Shown here piece by piece: positions 7,350 to 15,401 of a stretch of 23,952 bases of DNA (within the stretch, counting starts at the first letter, position 1; each line of letters begins with the position of its first letter). The DNA comes from an uncultured Eubacteriales bacterium (lineage in GTDB: Bacteria > Bacillota > Clostridia > Oscillospirales > Oscillospiraceae): the NCBI GenBank assembly GCA_900540635.1, contig UQGU01000036.1:1-23952 (forward strand), read 5' to 3'. The notes beneath the pieces were generated by a model. The model was not told the DNA's origin, made no database searches, and was given only the letters and a program-made list of their open reading frames with translations. The position numbers and the translations under genes were made by a program.

Positions 7350-7922
7350 ATGAGTCTGATCATGATCATCGTCACCACGGCCCTGGTGAACAACGTGGTG
7401 CTCAGCCAGTTCTTGGGCATTTGCTCCTTCCTGGGCGTGTCCTCTCAGAAGAAGGCTTCCCTGTCTCTGGGCCTGGCCGTTACCGCCGTGCTGACCGTCT
7501 CCTCCGCCGTGGCAAGCCTGCTGTATGACCATGTGCTGATGCCTCTGGGCCTGGACTACCTGAAGACCATCGTCTTCATTCTGGTCATTGCCGCTCTGGT
7601 GCAGATGGTGGAGATGTTCCTGAAAAAGAACGCCCACGCGGTCTATCAGGCCCTGGGCATCTACCTGCCCCTGATCACCACCAACTGCGCCGTGCTGGGC
7701 GTGGCCCTGACCAATGTGCAGAACGGCTATAACCTGATCCAGAGCATCTTCGCCGGCTTCGGCACTGCTGTTGGCTATACCGTGGCCATCGTGCTGCTGG
7801 CCGCTGTCCGGGAGCACCTGGACGAGGATGCCATTCCCGCCCCCTTCCGGGGCGCACCCATTGTGCTGCTGTGCGCAGCCCTGATGGCCATGGCCTTCGT
7901 GGGCTTCAGCGGCCTGGCCTAA
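7350..7922 (+). CDS. rnfA: Rnf complex subunit A
   Basis: A 190-residue integral membrane protein with about six membrane segments, the inverted-topology partner of RnfE. The conserved cysteines are Cys25 (SQFLGICSFLGVS) and Cys113 (ITTNCAVLG), which in characterised Rnf/Nqr complexes ligate the cluster buried between the two subunits. Length is standard (about 190-193). The ATG lies 3 nt after the rnfE stop, with its ribosome site AAGGAGGG inside the end of rnfE, so the two are translationally coupled. Confidence 0.96.
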   Translation: MSLIMIIVTTALVNNVVLSQFLGICSFLGVSSQKKASLSLGLAVTAVLTVSSAVASLLYDHVLMPLGLDYLKTIVFILVIAALVQMVEMFLKKNAHAVYQALGIYLPLITTNCAVLGVALTNVQNGYNLIQSIFAGFGTAVGYTVAIVLLAAVREHLDEDAIPAPFRGAPIVLLCAALMAMAFVGFSGLA

Positions 7923-7934
7923 GGAGGAAGAGAT

Positions 7935-8729
7935 ATGCAGGGAATTCTGATTGCAACGCTGGTTGTCGGCGTTGTGGGTTTGGTCCTGGGCCTGGCCCTG
8001 GTGACCGCCAGCAAGAAATTCTATGTGGAGACCGACGAGCGGGTCACCCAGGTCCGGGAGTGTCTCCGGGGCGCCAACTGCGGCGCCTGCGGCTATGCCG
8101 GCTGTGACGCCGTGGCCGAGGCCATTGTCAAGGGCGAGGCCCGTGTGGACGCCTGCCCCGGCAACAGCACCGAGAACATCGCCAGGATCGCCGCGATCCT
8201 GGGCAAGGAAGCCATTGACCAGGACCCCCAGGTGGCCTACGTCCGCTGCGCGGGCACCTGCGAGGCCACCAAGGCCAAGGCGAACTACGTAGGCCTGCAG
8301 GACTGCCGCGCGGCCGTCCTCTCCGGCGGTTTGGGCTTCATGTCCTGTGACTATGGCTGCATCGGCCTGGGCAGCTGCGTGAAGGTCTGCCCCGAGGGCG
8401 GCATCTCCATTGAAAACGGCATTGCCCACATCAATGCATCCAAGTGCATTGGCTGCGGCGTGTGCGCCAAGACCTGCCCCAAGCACGTCATTGAGATGCA
8501 CGACCGGGTGACCAAGGTCGCCGTGAGCTGCTCCAACCACGACCGCGGTCCCGCCGTGAAGAAGGTCTGTGTGGCCGGCTGCATCGGCTGCGGCATCTGC
8601 GTCAAGCAGTGCGAGCAGGGCGCTGTGACCCTGGAGAACAACCTGGCCACCGTGGACCCCGAAAAGTGCGTTGCCTGCGGCAAGTGCGTAGAAAAGTGCC
8701 CCACCAAGGCCATTCATTTCGTACAGTAA
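7935..8729 (+). CDS. rnfB: Rnf complex subunit B, polyferredoxin
   Basis: A 264-residue subunit that takes electrons from reduced ferredoxin into the Rnf complex. An N-terminal membrane anchor (about 4-24) is followed by the Fe-S domain with Cys49, Cys52, Cys57 and Cys74 (GANCGACGYAGC), then several ferredoxin motifs: CIGLGSCVKVCP region (138-152), CIGCGVCAKTCP (171-182), CIGCGICVKQC (216-226) and CVACGKCVEKCP (245-256). This cluster count is the clostridial form. It is the last gene of the operon, starts 12 nt after rnfA behind AAGGAGGA, and is followed by hairpins at 8741-8817. Confidence 0.96.
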   Translation: MQGILIATLVVGVVGLVLGLALVTASKKFYVETDERVTQVRECLRGANCGACGYAGCDAVAEAIVKGEARVDACPGNSTENIARIAAILGKEAIDQDPQVAYVRCAGTCEATKAKANYVGLQDCRAAVLSGGLGFMSCDYGCIGLGSCVKVCPEGGISIENGIAHINASKCIGCGVCAKTCPKHVIEMHDRVTKVAVSCSNHDRGPAVKKVCVAGCIGCGICVKQCEQGAVTLENNLATVDPEKCVACGKCVEKCPTKAIHFVQ

Positions 8730-8740
8730 AAAATCGAAAA

Positions 8741-8775
8741 GCCACCGGCCCGTTCGGAAAAAGCAGGCCGGTGGC
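8741..8775 (-). terminator. Terminator hairpin next to rnfB (leftward)
   Basis: A perfect 10-bp GC-rich stem (GCCACCGGCC, 8741-8750, with 8766-8775) encloses a 15-base loop. The T-run follows it only on the minus strand (TTTTCGATTTTTT), so it is best read as a second terminator for leftward transcripts that protects the 3' end of the rnf operon. Confidence 0.6.
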
Positions 8776-8779
8776 GCAA

Positions 8780-8817
8780 AAAAGCACCCTCCCGATCAAA
8801 ATCGGAAGGGCGCTTTT
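8780..8817. terminator. Bidirectional terminator between rnfB and the small membrane gene
   Basis: A 15-pair stem with two mismatches (AAAAGC, CCCT and CCGAT pairing with ATCGG, AGGG and GCTTTT) has a CAAA loop. The plus strand ends in GCTTTTGTT, terminating rnf, and the minus strand ends in GCTTTTTT, terminating the 73-residue gene whose stop lies 2 bp away. It serves both converging transcripts. Confidence 0.8.
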
Positions 8818-8818
8818 G

Positions 8819-9040
8819 TTATGTCCGCATCAGGCCCAGTGCCAGGAGCAGCAGGCCAACGGGGAGCAGCAGGAGCACACCCAGGCCCATGAAGACGCAC
8901 ACACCGGCCACGGGTAGGGCGACGGTCATCAGCACCACGCCGATGAGCTTTGCCAGGCCCCAGGTCATGCGCAGGGCCAGACCCACACCCTTAAAGAACA
9001 GCCAGAGAATAAAACCAACCAAAATCAGAGAGATCAGCAT
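8819..9040 (-). CDS. Small hydrophobic membrane protein, unknown function
   Basis: A 73-residue protein made almost wholly of membrane-type sequence: one segment at about 2-17, a short amphipathic stretch with Arg24 and Lys31, then two segments at about 33-50 and 52-70 split by a Gly/Pro turn. No catalytic motif is visible and I do not recognise the family. The start is set by AGGAAAGGA about 7 nt before the ATG at 9040. The frame runs further upstream to 9145, but that part is not hydrophobic and lacks a ribosome site. It stands alone between convergent terminators, with a possible weak promoter (TATACT near 9137) about 95 nt upstream. Confidence 0.65.
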   Translation of the reverse strand: MLISLILVGFILWLFFKGVGLALRMTWGLAKLIGVVLMTVALPVAGVCVFMGLGVLLLLPVGLLLLALGLMRT

Positions 9041-9185
9041 TTTTTGTTCCTTTCCTCGGACGGGAGCCGAAACGTCTGTTTGTCCAAACCAACGATCTGC
9101 GGCACGCCTACCGCTCCTTTCGTTGGAGTGGCTATAGTATAGCACCGGCAGGCAAAAACGGAAAGGGTGTTTCGGGGAAAATAAA

Positions 9186-9221
9186 GGTGCCTATTTTCCA
9201 CATTTCAGGAAAATAGGCACC
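9186..9221 (-). terminator. Terminator of the minus-strand MBOAT/SGNH operon
   Basis: A perfect 14-bp stem (9186-9199 with 9208-9221) has an 8-base loop and is followed on the minus strand by TTTATTTTCC. It lies 8 nt after the stop codon of the SGNH gene. Confidence 0.85.
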
Positions 9222-9228
9222 CTTCGGG

Positions 9229-10491
9229 TCATTCCGTTTTCGAGAGCACCGTGCTCTGGGCGAAGGTCTTCTCGTTCAGCACCGTGCCGGTTTCATCCCG
9301 GACGGTGATCCGCAGCTGCCCGGAGGTCTCCAGTCCGGAGGGGGTCACCCCAAGATTCTCCAGCAGGCGCAGGATAGAGGCGTCGGAAAAGTCCTCCGAG
9401 ACGGCTGCCTCTACCGTGAAGGGCTCCATGGCTGCCAGGGTGAGCAGCTGCCCGGCAGTCTCCCCTGCGGCCATCTGCTGCTTCAGAAAGTTTACATAAC
9501 TTTCGTATTCGAGATCCCACCGTTCATGCCCCTGCTCCGCCCGGCGGTCCTCCAGGCCGCACTGCTGCCGCAGAAAATCGCCCATGCAGGCTGTGGCCTT
9601 CATGGCCCCGGCGGGGTTCAGGTGGCTGCCGTTGTCATACCAGTCCGTTGAAAGGTCCATAAGCCCCATATACTGCATATTCAGCGTCTTCGCCCCAAGC
9701 CTTTCCCCCAGCGCAATGGCGGCGTTGCAGTCCAGCTGCCACTGCTCGTAAATCTGGCAGGGCAGGTAGACAAGCACGGGCACGATGTCGTTTTCCTGGC
9801 AGTAGGTCACAAACCGTTCCACATAGGTCAGAGCCAAGGAGCTCTCCTCCCGGCACGCGGTCTCCGGCACCAGGGGCTCCTGGGCCAGGGGATACAGCCC
9901 GGCGCGGATCTGGCCGCCCTTTTCCGGGGAGTAGGCGCGTTCGCCCCGGAGGCCTCGGCGGACCATCCCGCTGTCCAGCTCCTTCCACCGGTTGTGATAC
10001 ACATCCAGCGGGAACAGCATCTCTGCCCGGGTACCGCTTTCTTCGAACAGGTCCTGCACGGCCTCTGCCTTCGTCCGGGACAGCGGATAAATATCCAGCA
10101 GCTCATGGGCAAGCCCCAGCTCCATTTCCGTCAACTGGGAGCCTGCAAACAGCACATCCAGCACCGCGACCTTTGGCTTGCGGTATTGGGTAGCCAGCCG
10201 CAGCTCCCAGTAGCTCGCCGCAATGGAGGCGCCGTGGCCCCCAAGGTTGTAGGAGGTCAGCCCATAGTCCTTCCACAGGACCATGGGAAACACATCGTTG
10301 ACCATATGGCTGGAGCCGAAGAAAAGCACATCGTATTCCCGGTCGTCCTGTAAAAAGGGCCCGTTCTTTTGGGGGCCATCCACAACGGCAAGGGCCCTTC
10401 CGAAAAAGGCCACTCCGGCAAGCACCAGGGCCAGCAGCACCAGAATGCTGACGAACCGTTTAAAACTTGAAATAAATGAAGCTGGATGCAT
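9229..10491 (-). CDS. Membrane-anchored SGNH-fold acyltransferase/esterase (DltD-like partner of MBOAT)
   Basis: A 420-residue protein with an uncleaved N-terminal membrane anchor (about 12-31) and an extracytoplasmic SGNH domain. Block I is DVLFFGSSHM with likely nucleophile Ser61, the block II glycine is in YNLGGHGAS (83-89), and the Asp/His pair lies in WYDNGSHLNPAG (His290). GSSH in place of GDSL is common in SGNH partners of MBOAT proteins. The C-terminal 100 residues are predicted mixed helix/strand with no motif I can name. It overlaps the end of the upstream MBOAT gene by 32 bp, so the two are cotranslated. The ATG at 10491, preceded by GGGGGA, is chosen over an in-frame TTG 24 bases earlier. 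It is proposed to move an acyl group from the MBOAT to an extracellular acceptor. Esterase activity is the alternative. Confidence 0.75.
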   Translation of the reverse strand: MHPASFISSFKRFVSILVLLALVLAGVAFFGRALAVVDGPQKNGPFLQDDREYDVLFFGSSHMVNDVFPMVLWKDYGLTSYNLGGHGASIAASYWELRLATQYRKPKVAVLDVLFAGSQLTEMELGLAHELLDIYPLSRTKAEAVQDLFEESGTRAEMLFPLDVYHNRWKELDSGMVRRGLRGERAYSPEKGGQIRAGLYPLAQEPLVPETACREESSLALTYVERFVTYCQENDIVPVLVYLPCQIYEQWQLDCNAAIALGERLGAKTLNMQYMGLMDLSTDWYDNGSHLNPAGAMKATACMGDFLRQQCGLEDRRAEQGHERWDLEYESYVNFLKQQMAAGETAGQLLTLAAMEPFTVEAAVSEDFSDASILRLLENLGVTPSGLETSGQLRITVRDETGTVLNEKTFAQSTVLSKTE

Positions 10492-11920
10492 CAAAGCCGT
10501 TCCCCCAAATTCCAAAAATAAAAATCGTCAGAATGATGGCCGCCAGGGCCAGTTCCCGGAAGAGCCAGTTCTGGGAGGTAAACCATTTTTTTAGGTCCTT
10601 TCCCCGGTATTGCAGACCGTCCACCAGGATCAGCACCGCCGTGCACAGAACCAGCGCCCAGATATCCTGCCGGTCCAGGCCCATGGTGTAAAAGGCCTGC
10701 CCTACGAGGTCCGTCGGATGCAGCTGCGTTACGATATGCTTCAGCATGGCTGCAGCTGTGCCCAGGCCCTCTGCGCGGAAAAAGAGCCAGCCAAGGTCCA
10801 CCAGCAGGAAGGTGATCAGCATTCGGAAGAGCTTATAGGATGCCGCCTGCCGGTTCACGCGGAGCACGTCCAGCGCTTTTTCCCGCAGAGGCTTTGTCAG
10901 TCCGCCGAAAATCTGATAGAAGCCGTGAATGGCCCCCCACAGCACAAAGGTCCACAGTGCCCCGTGCCACAGGCCGCTGACCAGAAAGACAATGAGGACA
11001 TTGCGGTACTTCTTCCAGGAGGCGCACCGGCTGCCCCCCAGGGGAATATAGACATAGTCCCGGAACCAGGAGCTCAGGGAGATATGCCACCGCCGCCAGA
11101 ACTCCTGGACAGATTGGGCAAAATAGGGGGTATCGAAGTTTTTGGGCAGGTGGATGCCCAGCATCTCCGCCCCGCCGATGGCCATATAGGAGTATCCTGC
11201 GAAGTCGCCGTAGATCTGCAGGGCGTAGACGGCTGTGGCGAACACCAGGAAGATGCCGGAATAGTTTTCAAAAGCCCCGTAGACCGTATTCACCAGCACC
11301 GCCGCCCGATCTGCAATGCAGAGCTTCAGGAAGAAGCCCCAGGTCATGGTGAGAAAGCCCCGGCGCAAAGCGTCAAAATCCGCCTTCTTAGGCCTTTCGT
11401 ACTGGGGAAGCAATTGGTCCCCCCTGCCGATGGGCCCGGAAAGGAGCTGGGGAAAGAAGGACACAAACAGCGCAAACCGCAAAAAGTTCTTCTCCGGCTT
11501 GTATTTGCCCCGATACACATCGATGAGATACCCCGCCGCCTGGAAGGTGAAGAAGGAGATGCCCGCCGGCTGCAAAAGGCTCACCCGGGGCATGGGCTCT
11601 CCCAACCCCAGAGCCCGGGTCAGGGCGTTGATGCTGTAGAGGCCGAAGTCCAGGTATTTGTACACCAGCAGAGCACCCAAGGTTCCCCCCAGGCCCAGCC
11701 AAAACAGCCACCGCCGCTTTTTTTGCCCCAGCAGCAGCCCGGCCGCATACACCAGCACCGTCAGCCCCAGCAGCAGCCAGCAGAATTGCGGGCCCCAGCT
11801 GGCATAGAACACATAGCTTGCCACCAGCAGAAGCCCATTGCGCCACTTTGTAGGTGCAAGCTGCGTCAGCACCAGCACAATGGGGAAAAACAGCAGAAAG
11901 CTGTAGGAATTGAAGACCAT
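10460..11920 (-). CDS. MBOAT family O-acyltransferase (AlgI/DltB type), copy A
   Basis: A 486-residue polytopic membrane protein of the MBOAT family, which brings activated acyl groups across or to the outer face of the membrane. It has the N-terminus VFNSYSFLLFF, the stretch PAGISFFTFQAAGYLIDVYRG, the region FWRRWHISLSSWFRDYVYIPLGG with His279, and the catalytic histidine His319 in SGLWHGALWTF. Length (480-490) is standard. AGGAGGG about 5 nt before the ATG fixes the start. It is first in a two-gene operon with the overlapping SGNH gene. A -10 TATACT and -35 TTGCTC lie just upstream. Its sequence differs clearly from the second MBOAT at 15402, so it probably has a different acceptor or donor. 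Confidence 0.92.
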   Translation of the reverse strand: MVFNSYSFLLFFPIVLVLTQLAPTKWRNGLLLVASYVFYASWGPQFCWLLLGLTVLVYAAGLLLGQKKRRWLFWLGLGGTLGALLVYKYLDFGLYSINALTRALGLGEPMPRVSLLQPAGISFFTFQAAGYLIDVYRGKYKPEKNFLRFALFVSFFPQLLSGPIGRGDQLLPQYERPKKADFDALRRGFLTMTWGFFLKLCIADRAAVLVNTVYGAFENYSGIFLVFATAVYALQIYGDFAGYSYMAIGGAEMLGIHLPKNFDTPYFAQSVQEFWRRWHISLSSWFRDYVYIPLGGSRCASWKKYRNVLIVFLVSGLWHGALWTFVLWGAIHGFYQIFGGLTKPLREKALDVLRVNRQAASYKLFRMLITFLLVDLGWLFFRAEGLGTAAAMLKHIVTQLHPTDLVGQAFYTMGLDRQDIWALVLCTAVLILVDGLQYRGKDLKKWFTSQNWLFRELALAAIILTIFIFGIWGNGFDASSFIYFKF

Positions 11921-11956
11921 AGTCCCTCCTGCGGCGAAATCTCGCCTTTTTCATCC

Positions 11957-11985
11957 AGTATATCACAGAATGAGAGTCTGAGCAA
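11957..11985 (-). promoter_or_regulatory. Promoter of the minus-strand MBOAT/SGNH operon
   Basis: On the minus strand a -35 TTGCTC (11980-11985), a 17-base spacer and a -10 TATACT (11957-11962) lie about 37 nt before the MBOAT start. A small hairpin (GGCGA/TCGCC, 11932-11945) sits next to the ribosome site. The rest of the 305-nt gap to the divergent operon is non-coding with nothing else I recognise. Confidence 0.6.
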
Positions 11986-12120
11986 GCAGCTTCTTGCCTT
12001 CGACAAGACGATTACGACGGTATCCGGGAGGCTGCCTTTGGGGCGGTTCATGCTTGCGCAGGAGCACGGCGCGCTTTCCGAATGAAACCTGCCTTTATCG
12101 AAATTCGACCCTTGAAATGC

Positions 12121-12149
12121 TTTACTTGCGCCACATAATATGGTATTAT
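12121..12149 (+). promoter_or_regulatory. Promoter of the plus-strand acylation operon
   Basis: A -35 TTTACT (12121-12126), a 17-base spacer and a -10 TATTAT (12144-12149) lie in an AT-rich patch about 75 nt upstream of the first start codon. The two promoters of the divergent acylation operons are about 135 bp apart. Confidence 0.55.
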
Positions 12150-12225
12150 ATGGAATAGTTCCCGGCGATGCGGGATACTGCACACGTTCCGGGCCCATTG
12201 TACAAAAATGAGAGGTTTGCATGTT

Positions 12226-13317
12226 ATGAAGCCGGTCCTTGCTTTTTTATTGCCTTTTCTGATGCTGATAAATCTATCCGCCTGTTCCGGAGCACAGGCC
12301 CCGGTTCGGGAGACCGCCCCTGTGACCACCTCTGCTGTGGAGATAACGCCGGAGACCGAAGCTTCTGCGGCGGTTCCGGAAACGGAACCCGTCCTGGAGG
12401 GCGGCCTCTTTTTAAAGGTATCCTCCATTACCTTCTCCCTTGTGGGAGAAAACGACGATATTTATCTGGGTGTGATCCCCAGAGAGCTGCTGACCTGGGA
12501 AAGTGACGCACCCGAGATCATTGCGGTGGACAACGGTGTCCTGACGGCAAAGGGCGTAGGGTCTGCGACCATTCGGGCCACCTACGGTGACCGCCAGGTA
12601 CAGTGCAGCGCAAGCTGCCTGGCACAGACACAGGACGAGCTGAGGCAGTTGGATTCTGCCATCCTCTCCGCGCCGAACCGCCTGCTGCCGGAGGTGAATC
12701 TGACTTCTCCCTGCACGGCTTTTGACGATTCCGCCATTTTGGGAGATTCCATTACCTATTTCCTCTGGCAATACGAAAACACCGTGCATTACCTGGGAGA
12801 TATGACCTTCGTTACCCGCCAGGGCATCAGCCTTCACGGCCTGGTGGATCGGTTCAAGAATATGTATTATGAAGGCGTCGAAACGAATATTGAGGATATC
12901 ATCGCAAAGGTAGATGCTTCCCGGGTCTATATTCTGCTGGGGTGCCTGGATTTTCAGGTTCCCGCGTCTGCAGCTCAGCTGATGGAGCACTGGGAAAAGC
13001 TGTGTGATCTCATTGCGGAAAAAGCTCCCGAAAAGGAGATCATCCTTATTTCCAACATTCCAGGCTATACCCCGGGAATGCAGCCCACCCAGTACAATCT
13101 GGATGTGGCGCAGATCACGCCGCAGCTTCGGCAGCTTGCAAGGGAGCGGGGCTATGGCTTCCTGGACCTTGGCTACTACATCCAGGATCCTCTGGGGAGA
13201 ATGCCAAAGATCTACAGCAAGGACGAATTCCATATGAATGACGCAGGGAGCCTCGTCTGGATCCGGCTTTTGCGGTATTCCGCATACCTGGAGGCGGCGG
13301 GCGGAAGCCTGACCTGA
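12226..13317 (+). CDS. SGNH-fold lipoprotein with bacterial Ig-like domain, copy 1
   Basis: A 363-residue predicted surface lipoprotein: signal peptide with lipobox LSAC (lipid Cys20), a Thr/Glu/Pro-rich linker (22-58), a BIG2-like Ig domain (about 60-130; TWESDAPEIIAVDNGVLTAKG), and an SGNH domain (about 166-360). Block I is ILGDSIT with Ser175, the block II glycine is Gly200, and Asp333/His336 form the catalytic pair. Block III reads LLGCLD (239-242): the usual GxND asparagine is Leu241, so the oxyanion hole is altered. The paralogue at 16935 keeps the canonical GSND. The ATG at 12226 is preferred over one six codons upstream because GAGAGG lies 10 nt before it and it gives a proper signal peptide. 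It is first in the operon with fkbH and acp, and is probably an extracellular acyltransferase or esterase, or a binding protein if inactive. Confidence 0.8.
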   Translation: MKPVLAFLLPFLMLINLSACSGAQAPVRETAPVTTSAVEITPETEASAAVPETEPVLEGGLFLKVSSITFSLVGENDDIYLGVIPRELLTWESDAPEIIAVDNGVLTAKGVGSATIRATYGDRQVQCSASCLAQTQDELRQLDSAILSAPNRLLPEVNLTSPCTAFDDSAILGDSITYFLWQYENTVHYLGDMTFVTRQGISLHGLVDRFKNMYYEGVETNIEDIIAKVDASRVYILLGCLDFQVPASAAQLMEHWEKLCDLIAEKAPEKEIILISNIPGYTPGMQPTQYNLDVAQITPQLRQLARERGYGFLDLGYYIQDPLGRMPKIYSKDEFHMNDAGSLVWIRLLRYSAYLEAAGGSLT

Positions 13318-13382
13318 GCTTTGGCGGCGATGGCCAATGAAACGCCATCCTATGGAACACTGATTATGGAGGAACCAACGAA

Positions 13383-15113
13383 ATGACGCAGATCACCTTT
13401 CAGCAATTAAAAAAGCTGTCCAAGACGGATGCATCAGCGCTCCCGCAATATTCCCTGGCGGTGCTCGGCGACTGCGCGACCCAGCACCTGGCCACGGCCC
13501 TGCGGGGCTATGGCGTTTCTGTCGGCATGCGCCTGAATGTATTCGATGCGGACTATGATCAGATCGATGCCCAGGTCATGGCCCCGGACTCCGAGCTGTA
13601 TCGCTTCGCCCCCCAGGGGGTGCTGCTCCAGATGTGTACCGAAAAGCTCCAGGAGGCCTTCTACGATCGCCCGCCGGAGGCAAGGGCTTCCTTTGCGGAG
13701 GATACCTATGCCAGGATCCGGCAGATATGGAGCCGGATCGGCAGCCGCATTCCCGCGACGGTCCTGCAGTGTAATTTTCCTCTGATCGACGACGGGGTAT
13801 TTGGCCAGTTCGGCAATAAAACCGAGCAGTCCTTCCTGTTCCAGCAGCGCAAGCTCAATTATCTTTTGATGCAGGGCTGCCAGGAGGCAAAAAATACATT
13901 CCTGATCGATCTGGACGCACTCCAGACGGCACTGGGCAGAAGCACATTTGCCGATCCGAAGCTGTACTATGTTGCAAAAATGCCCATTTCCCTGGCCGCG
14001 CTCCCCGCTGCTGCGAAGCTGGTGGTGGATGTGGTGCGGTCATTGCAGGGAGCGGTCAAAAAATGCCTGGTGCTGGATCTGGACAACACCCTTTGGGGCG
14101 GTGTGATCGGAGACGACGGCCTCAGCGGGATCCAGATCGGAGAGCTTGGTACCGGCCATGCCTTCTCGGATTTCCAGAAATGGCTGAAGGAGCTGAAAAA
14201 CCGGGGGATCCTCCTGACGGTCTGCAGCAAAAACAACGAGGACACCGCAAAGGAGCCCTTTGAGAAGCATCCGGAGATGGTGCTGCGGCTGGAGGACTTC
14301 TCCATGTTTGTGGCAAACTGGGAGGATAAGGCCCGGAATATCCGCACCATCCAGCAGTCCCTGAACATCGGAATGGACAGCATGGTATTTCTGGATGACA
14401 ACCCCTTTGAGCGGGAGCTGGTGAGAACCATGATCCCGGAGATCACGGTCCCGGAGCTTCCGGAGGATCCGGCGCTGTATTTGCAGTACCTGCGGGGCCT
14501 GGACCTGTTTGAAACCGCCTCCTATTCCAGGGAGGATGCCGGGCGCACGGAGCAGTACCGGGAGAAGGCCCAGCGGGCTGCCTTTGAAGCGGCCTTCCAG
14601 TCCTACGACGACTATTTGGAGGCTCTGCAAATGCGCGCATCCGCAGCCGCCTTTGACCCGTTCCATTACCCCCGGATCGCCCAGCTGACCCAGCGCTCCA
14701 ACCAGTTCAACCTGCGGACCGTCCGCTATACCGAGGCGGAGATCGAGGCCCTGGCCCAGGATGACAGCCGCATCGGCCTGTATTTCACGCTGAAGGACAA
14801 ATTCGGAGACCATGGACTCATCAGCGTGGTGATCCTGGAGAAGCAGCCGGAGGACACGCTGTTCATCAGTGAGTGGCTCATGAGCTGCCGTGTCCTGAAA
14901 CGGGGCATGGAGGAGTTCATTGTGGATAAGATCCTGTCGGTGGCTGCACAGCAGGGCTTCCGCCGGGTCGTCGGCGAATATATCCCCACACCGAAGAATG
15001 CGATGGTCAAGGACCTTTATGAACAGCTTGGCTTTGCCAGACTGGAAAACGGCCGGTTCCAGGCAGAGGTTTCCGGCTTCCCCTATCACAAGACCTTTAT
15101 TACGGAGGAATGA
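13383..15113 (+). CDS. fkbH-like: FkbH-like HAD-IIIC glyceryl transferase/phosphatase
   Basis: A 576-residue cytoplasmic enzyme. Characterised FkbH-family proteins take D-1,3-bisphosphoglycerate, remove phosphate and load the glyceryl group onto an acyl carrier protein as a thioester. Domains: an N-terminal SGNH-like region (about 20-215), the HAD-IIIC domain (about 225-385) with VLDLDNTLWGG (Asp232, Asp234), motif II VCSKNNED (280-287) and motif III VFLDDNPFER (Asp338, Asp339), and a C-terminal GNAT-like domain (about 430-576). Length matches full-size FkbH. GGAGG about 10 nt before the ATG sets the start. The next gene, 3 nt away, is an ACP, its expected partner. The FkbG, FkbI and FkbK enzymes of methoxymalonyl-ACP synthesis are absent, so the glyceryl group itself is the likely product. 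Other HAD-IIIC proteins load different acyl groups, so the substrate is inferred. Confidence 0.88.
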   Translation: MTQITFQQLKKLSKTDASALPQYSLAVLGDCATQHLATALRGYGVSVGMRLNVFDADYDQIDAQVMAPDSELYRFAPQGVLLQMCTEKLQEAFYDRPPEARASFAEDTYARIRQIWSRIGSRIPATVLQCNFPLIDDGVFGQFGNKTEQSFLFQQRKLNYLLMQGCQEAKNTFLIDLDALQTALGRSTFADPKLYYVAKMPISLAALPAAAKLVVDVVRSLQGAVKKCLVLDLDNTLWGGVIGDDGLSGIQIGELGTGHAFSDFQKWLKELKNRGILLTVCSKNNEDTAKEPFEKHPEMVLRLEDFSMFVANWEDKARNIRTIQQSLNIGMDSMVFLDDNPFERELVRTMIPEITVPELPEDPALYLQYLRGLDLFETASYSREDAGRTEQYREKAQRAAFEAAFQSYDDYLEALQMRASAAAFDPFHYPRIAQLTQRSNQFNLRTVRYTEAEIEALAQDDSRIGLYFTLKDKFGDHGLISVVILEKQPEDTLFISEWLMSCRVLKRGMEEFIVDKILSVAAQQGFRRVVGEYIPTPKNAMVKDLYEQLGFARLENGRFQAEVSGFPYHKTFITEE

Positions 15114-15116
15114 AAC

Positions 15117-15356
15117 ATGACACGGCAAGAAATTTTTCAGAAGCTCAACGAGATCTTTTCCGATGTGTTTGACGAGGAGATCGTGGTCACTGACGAGACC
15201 ACCTCTGCAGACATTGAGGACTGGGATTCTCTGACCCACATCACCCTGATCGCAGAGGTGGAGAGCGCCTTTTCCATCAAATTCTCCATGAAAGCAGTGC
15301 TGGACATGAAAAACGTGGGAGAAATGGCAGACCTGATCGAAAAAAGCCTGGCATAA
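15117..15356 (+). CDS. acp: Dedicated acyl carrier protein
   Basis: A 79-residue acyl carrier protein with the phosphopantetheine site DWDSLTHI at Ser38 and the usual four-helix length. It differs from fatty-acid ACPs at the recognition helix (DSLTHITLIAEVE instead of DSLD-VELVM). It starts 3 nt after fkbH with GGAGG inside the end of that gene, and is followed by an MBOAT gene, so it most likely accepts the acyl group made by the FkbH protein and presents it to the MBOAT, as DltC does for DltB. No phosphopantetheinyl transferase is in the window; the housekeeping enzyme would have to serve. Confidence 0.9.
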   Translation: MTRQEIFQKLNEIFSDVFDEEIVVTDETTSADIEDWDSLTHITLIAEVESAFSIKFSMKAVLDMKNVGEMADLIEKSLA

Positions 15357-15401
15357 GCCCATGCCGACACCCTACCAACTATAAGAAAGGAGGGGCCGCG
15401 T

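Noticed and set aside
5101..8717. Long open frames on the minus strand opposite the rnf genes
   Set aside because: Their translations are Gly/His/Gln/Asp-rich repeats produced by codon bias of the real plus-strand genes, which carry clear Rnf motifs.
14040..15362. 440-codon minus-strand frame opposite fkbH and acp
   Set aside because: Antisense shadow; no start signal or recognisable domain, while the plus strand encodes clear FkbH and ACP motifs.
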